Source of the DNA: Paraescarpia echinospica
Taxonomy: Eukaryota > Annelida > Polychaeta > Sabellida > Siboglinidae
Assembly: GCA_020002185.1 (NCBI GenBank)
Contig: CM034532.1
Location: forward strand, 29,237,717-29,301,716
Length of the DNA: 64,000 nucleotides
Reading direction: 5' to 3'
Of the stretch, positions 48,361 to 64,000 are shown piece after piece. The position numbers and the translations under genes were made by a program. Below the pieces are notes generated by a model. That model had not been told where the DNA came from and made no database searches. It saw only the letters and a list, made by a program, of their open reading frames with translations. Position 1 is the stretch's first letter; every line of letters starts with the position of its first letter.

Positions 48361-50359
48361 ATAAATGGAAACAACCTGTCGTGGACTCATTGAGCTGGGG
48401 TCTCATTCTCTAAACTCCCAATGCAACTATCAAGTTTTTTTAGTTATTGAATCTTGAATTTTGGATACCTACAGTGATCTTTAAAATATTGAAGTTAGTT
48501 GGTCAATTGGAAGAAGAACGCCGTAACAACCTGGACAGGACGCTCACAGTGGAACCGAGATTTTGGCAGCTGCTCATGCAGTGCCAGTATAGGTCGTTGA
48601 AGTCCGAGAGAATTGGCTATGTTTGCTTAATTGCTTTCTTTACTAAGCTTAACATTTTGAAGACATTATAATTAGTCTTTTGTTTACTATTCCAGCATGT
48701 GAAACTATTTGGTGAAGCAAGTTAATTTACTACAGCGAGTAAGTATTTGTTTACGGACAAAACGTAAGCTTCGGGGATGGGCGCTAGTTTTTTAAAATAA
48801 TTGCGTCCGTCGCGATTGTGTTTGTTGGAACAAGTCTTGAATTTTCGTTCCTGCCAAGCCAAGTCGTACATAAGTAGTTGTCTTCTTTCTCTGTTAACAT
48901 GCGTCATCTAAAAGTCGCACAAACATCCAAACTACGTGAAATAACATGTTCGGTGAATCAAAACAACTTTCGCACACACCTCATAATTTCCAGATTTTAT
49001 GGTTATCGACCGAAATTGGTACGGCCTTGTCCACGTCACTAACTTTCTTACCACCCATCTATTTACATAATCACACAGCGCGAAGTACATAACACTAGAT
49101 ATGTATGCATTTATTGACTAGTACGAATGACGCGCACCGCGCGGAACCGCCCTTATGCTGGGCAACCCGCCAATTTTACGACGCATTTTGACCATGACTT
49201 TGAACAATTAATCTAAATCATCTGGTTCGAGCCATGTATATAAGGGGTGGTCAACGAGAATCGGGACTTTTCGCCGAGCGGTCAACTCGAGTTGGGGTCG
49301 TTTCTGAAGAACGGAAGAGCGGAAGAGCGTAAAAGGGAGAAGACATATATCGAACGCACGAGGTTGGTTCTGCTCTTAATCTTCGAATTTACCGACGTGT
49401 AATGTATACGGTGCAACGATGTTCAAGCGGAATCTTTTATAGTTAAGAATAGTTTGTTAAGGTTATTAAAACTGTTTTCAGAAAAGTTTGATTGTAAATA
49501 TAACGCTGATTCATACGTTTAACCAGTTGCAAGTTAAAATAGTTTATTAATTTTTATAAATATTTGTAGTTTGTGAATAATAACGTCCGCAGTGGGTTTA
49601 ATAAAATTGCACACAGGTTTGCTAAAATCATAGAAAGAATATTGACGTTGTTTGTTTGATCAGGTACCTCGAGAAACATAATTTTAACCGGATCCAGTAA
49701 AATACTATTGCAATAGTTTGTCCTATGATTTTACCAATGCTAAAATGAGAAATGATTACAAACAACACAACGTGTCAAAAGGGATACGAAATATACTCAA
49801 GTTTTCACGAAATGTCATTTTTAATTAGTTTGGCAAAAACAAAAACTATAGTATCCATCACAACATGCCACCTTATTTGTGCAACTTTTCTATGTAGCTT
49901 TGATAACCAACAGACAAACTATTATCTCATTTTGTTCTTTACAAGAATCAAAGTGGGTTTTTTTTTAAATTGAAATTTTCATGTGAATGCGTGATGTGAG
50001 TATGCACCTGTTTCTGTGTTGATTTTGTCGACTTTACTTACTTTTTCAAAAACAAAAATCACCAACACATCCAATAGTTTGACGACAATTTGGCTTTTGC
50101 AAGACATCAGCTGTAACGGCAAACACCACACACCAAGCATCTTTCGTCTATTTAAACGATTTTGTTATGAAACCGTCTACGGATATTATTTAAGCTACAC
50201 ATATATTTTTGATTTGGACATAATAAACCGGATTCGTGATGGGCTAATCCAGTTGACGCAGTAACAAAGGTTTGCCTACTCAAAGACTATTCATGGTTTC
50301 ATTTAGGAAATTGTTTAATTTTAAACTTGTTATTATGAGGAACAAATATTATAGGTTTT
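48361..50359. other. No gene seen; TATA-like box at 49,237
   Basis: About 2 kb upstream of the modular gene without coding evidence. TATATAAG at 49,237-49,244, followed by GC-richer sequence, is a possible core promoter, but no transcript start or first exon can be shown. Confidence 0.4.
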
Positions 50360-50465
50360 CACGTCCAACCGAGAGGACAGGGTTAGAATCGTCTTGCTGT
50401 CGTGTCGTAGCTTATGCAATTTCGATCACTCTACGTTGCTTCAGTTTACTCAGTACCTGGTCATA
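50360..50465 (+). mobile_element. Diverged SINE fragment
   Basis: Contains AGGGTTAGAATCGT (degraded B box) and AATTTCGATCACTCTACGTT, which matches the body of the 48.14-kb SINE. It lies about 200 bp upstream of the gene start. Confidence 0.45.
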
Positions 50466-50674
50466 GACAGCGGTTGATTATATGAATGAGTATTCTTCGT
50501 GCAGTTATTGCAGCGTGAAAAATGCTTTCCACAAAAGGACTTCTCTTGGAAATCACTGTTGCCAGTGGTGAAGTGTTAGGCACATTGAACAATCCTAATG
50601 ATTGTATGCCGCGCTAAGTAAAAACTTACCTGTAGCAGTACACAGTAAATACTGTTTTCAGAAGACTGGCGGTC

Positions 50675-64000
<13,326 letters not shown>

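Overview
The window looks like gene-poor nuclear DNA of a metazoan, most likely a marine protostome such as a mollusc or other lophotrochozoan. The organism call is inference from three things: a spliced gene with GT-AG introns encoding a signal peptide, Ly6/uPAR, EGF and von Willebrand D modules; several clades of non-LTR retrotransposons; and abundant micro- and minisatellites. I see no bacterial, organellar or viral gene organisation, and no rRNA or functional tRNA gene.

Layout. 1-500 is one arm of a long inverted repeat whose partner lies at 34.86-35.33 kb; it ends in a (TC)n tract that runs into a 1000-base gap. 1.5-8.7 kb is a direct tandem duplication (unit about 3.58 kb), each unit holding a 5'-truncated CR1-like LINE (copies A and B) plus about 970 bp of flank. 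Copy A keeps a 623-codon open reverse transcriptase (RT) frame. 9.8-16.3 kb holds a tRNA-like SINE, an old LINE split by a full-length-looking RTE-type LINE on the minus strand (11.18-14.22 kb), another LINE 3' fragment, and a broken repeat-associated acidic ORF. 15,933-24,670 and 24,671-33,390 are a near-identical 8.7-kb tandem duplication. Each unit carries a CR1-like LINE (C, D), degenerate tandem repeats, a decayed pogo/Tigger-type transposase and a chain of minisatellites. 34.08-34.86 kb is a long (GA)n tract. 35.3-37.2 kb is a minus-strand LINE interrupted by a CR1 3' fragment (E). 37.5-40.4 kb holds further LINE tails and a dispersed repeat. 40.59-43.5 kb is a 38-bp satellite. 44-50.6 kb has no recognisable gene, but contains a 1.5-kb inverted-repeat element and SINE pieces.

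The only convincing host gene starts at 50,675 on the plus strand and runs off the right edge. Ten coding exons (1680 nt, 560 codons, in frame throughout) encode a secreted or cell-surface modular protein in this order: signal peptide, Cys-rich module, Ly6/uPAR domain (two exons), EGF, EGF, EGF, a second Cys-rich module resembling the first, EGF, and the start of a VWD domain. Almost every module is bounded by phase-1 introns, the classic exon-shuffling pattern. The introns have collected repeats: a CR1-related tail, a dispersed repeat, a 245-bp (GT)n tract, a 2.86-kb DNA transposon with terminal inverted repeats and TA target duplication (56,921-59,785), and a 35-bp minisatellite from 62.71 kb to the window end.

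Most long open frames in the window are LINE remnants or stop-free frames through tandem repeats, not genes.
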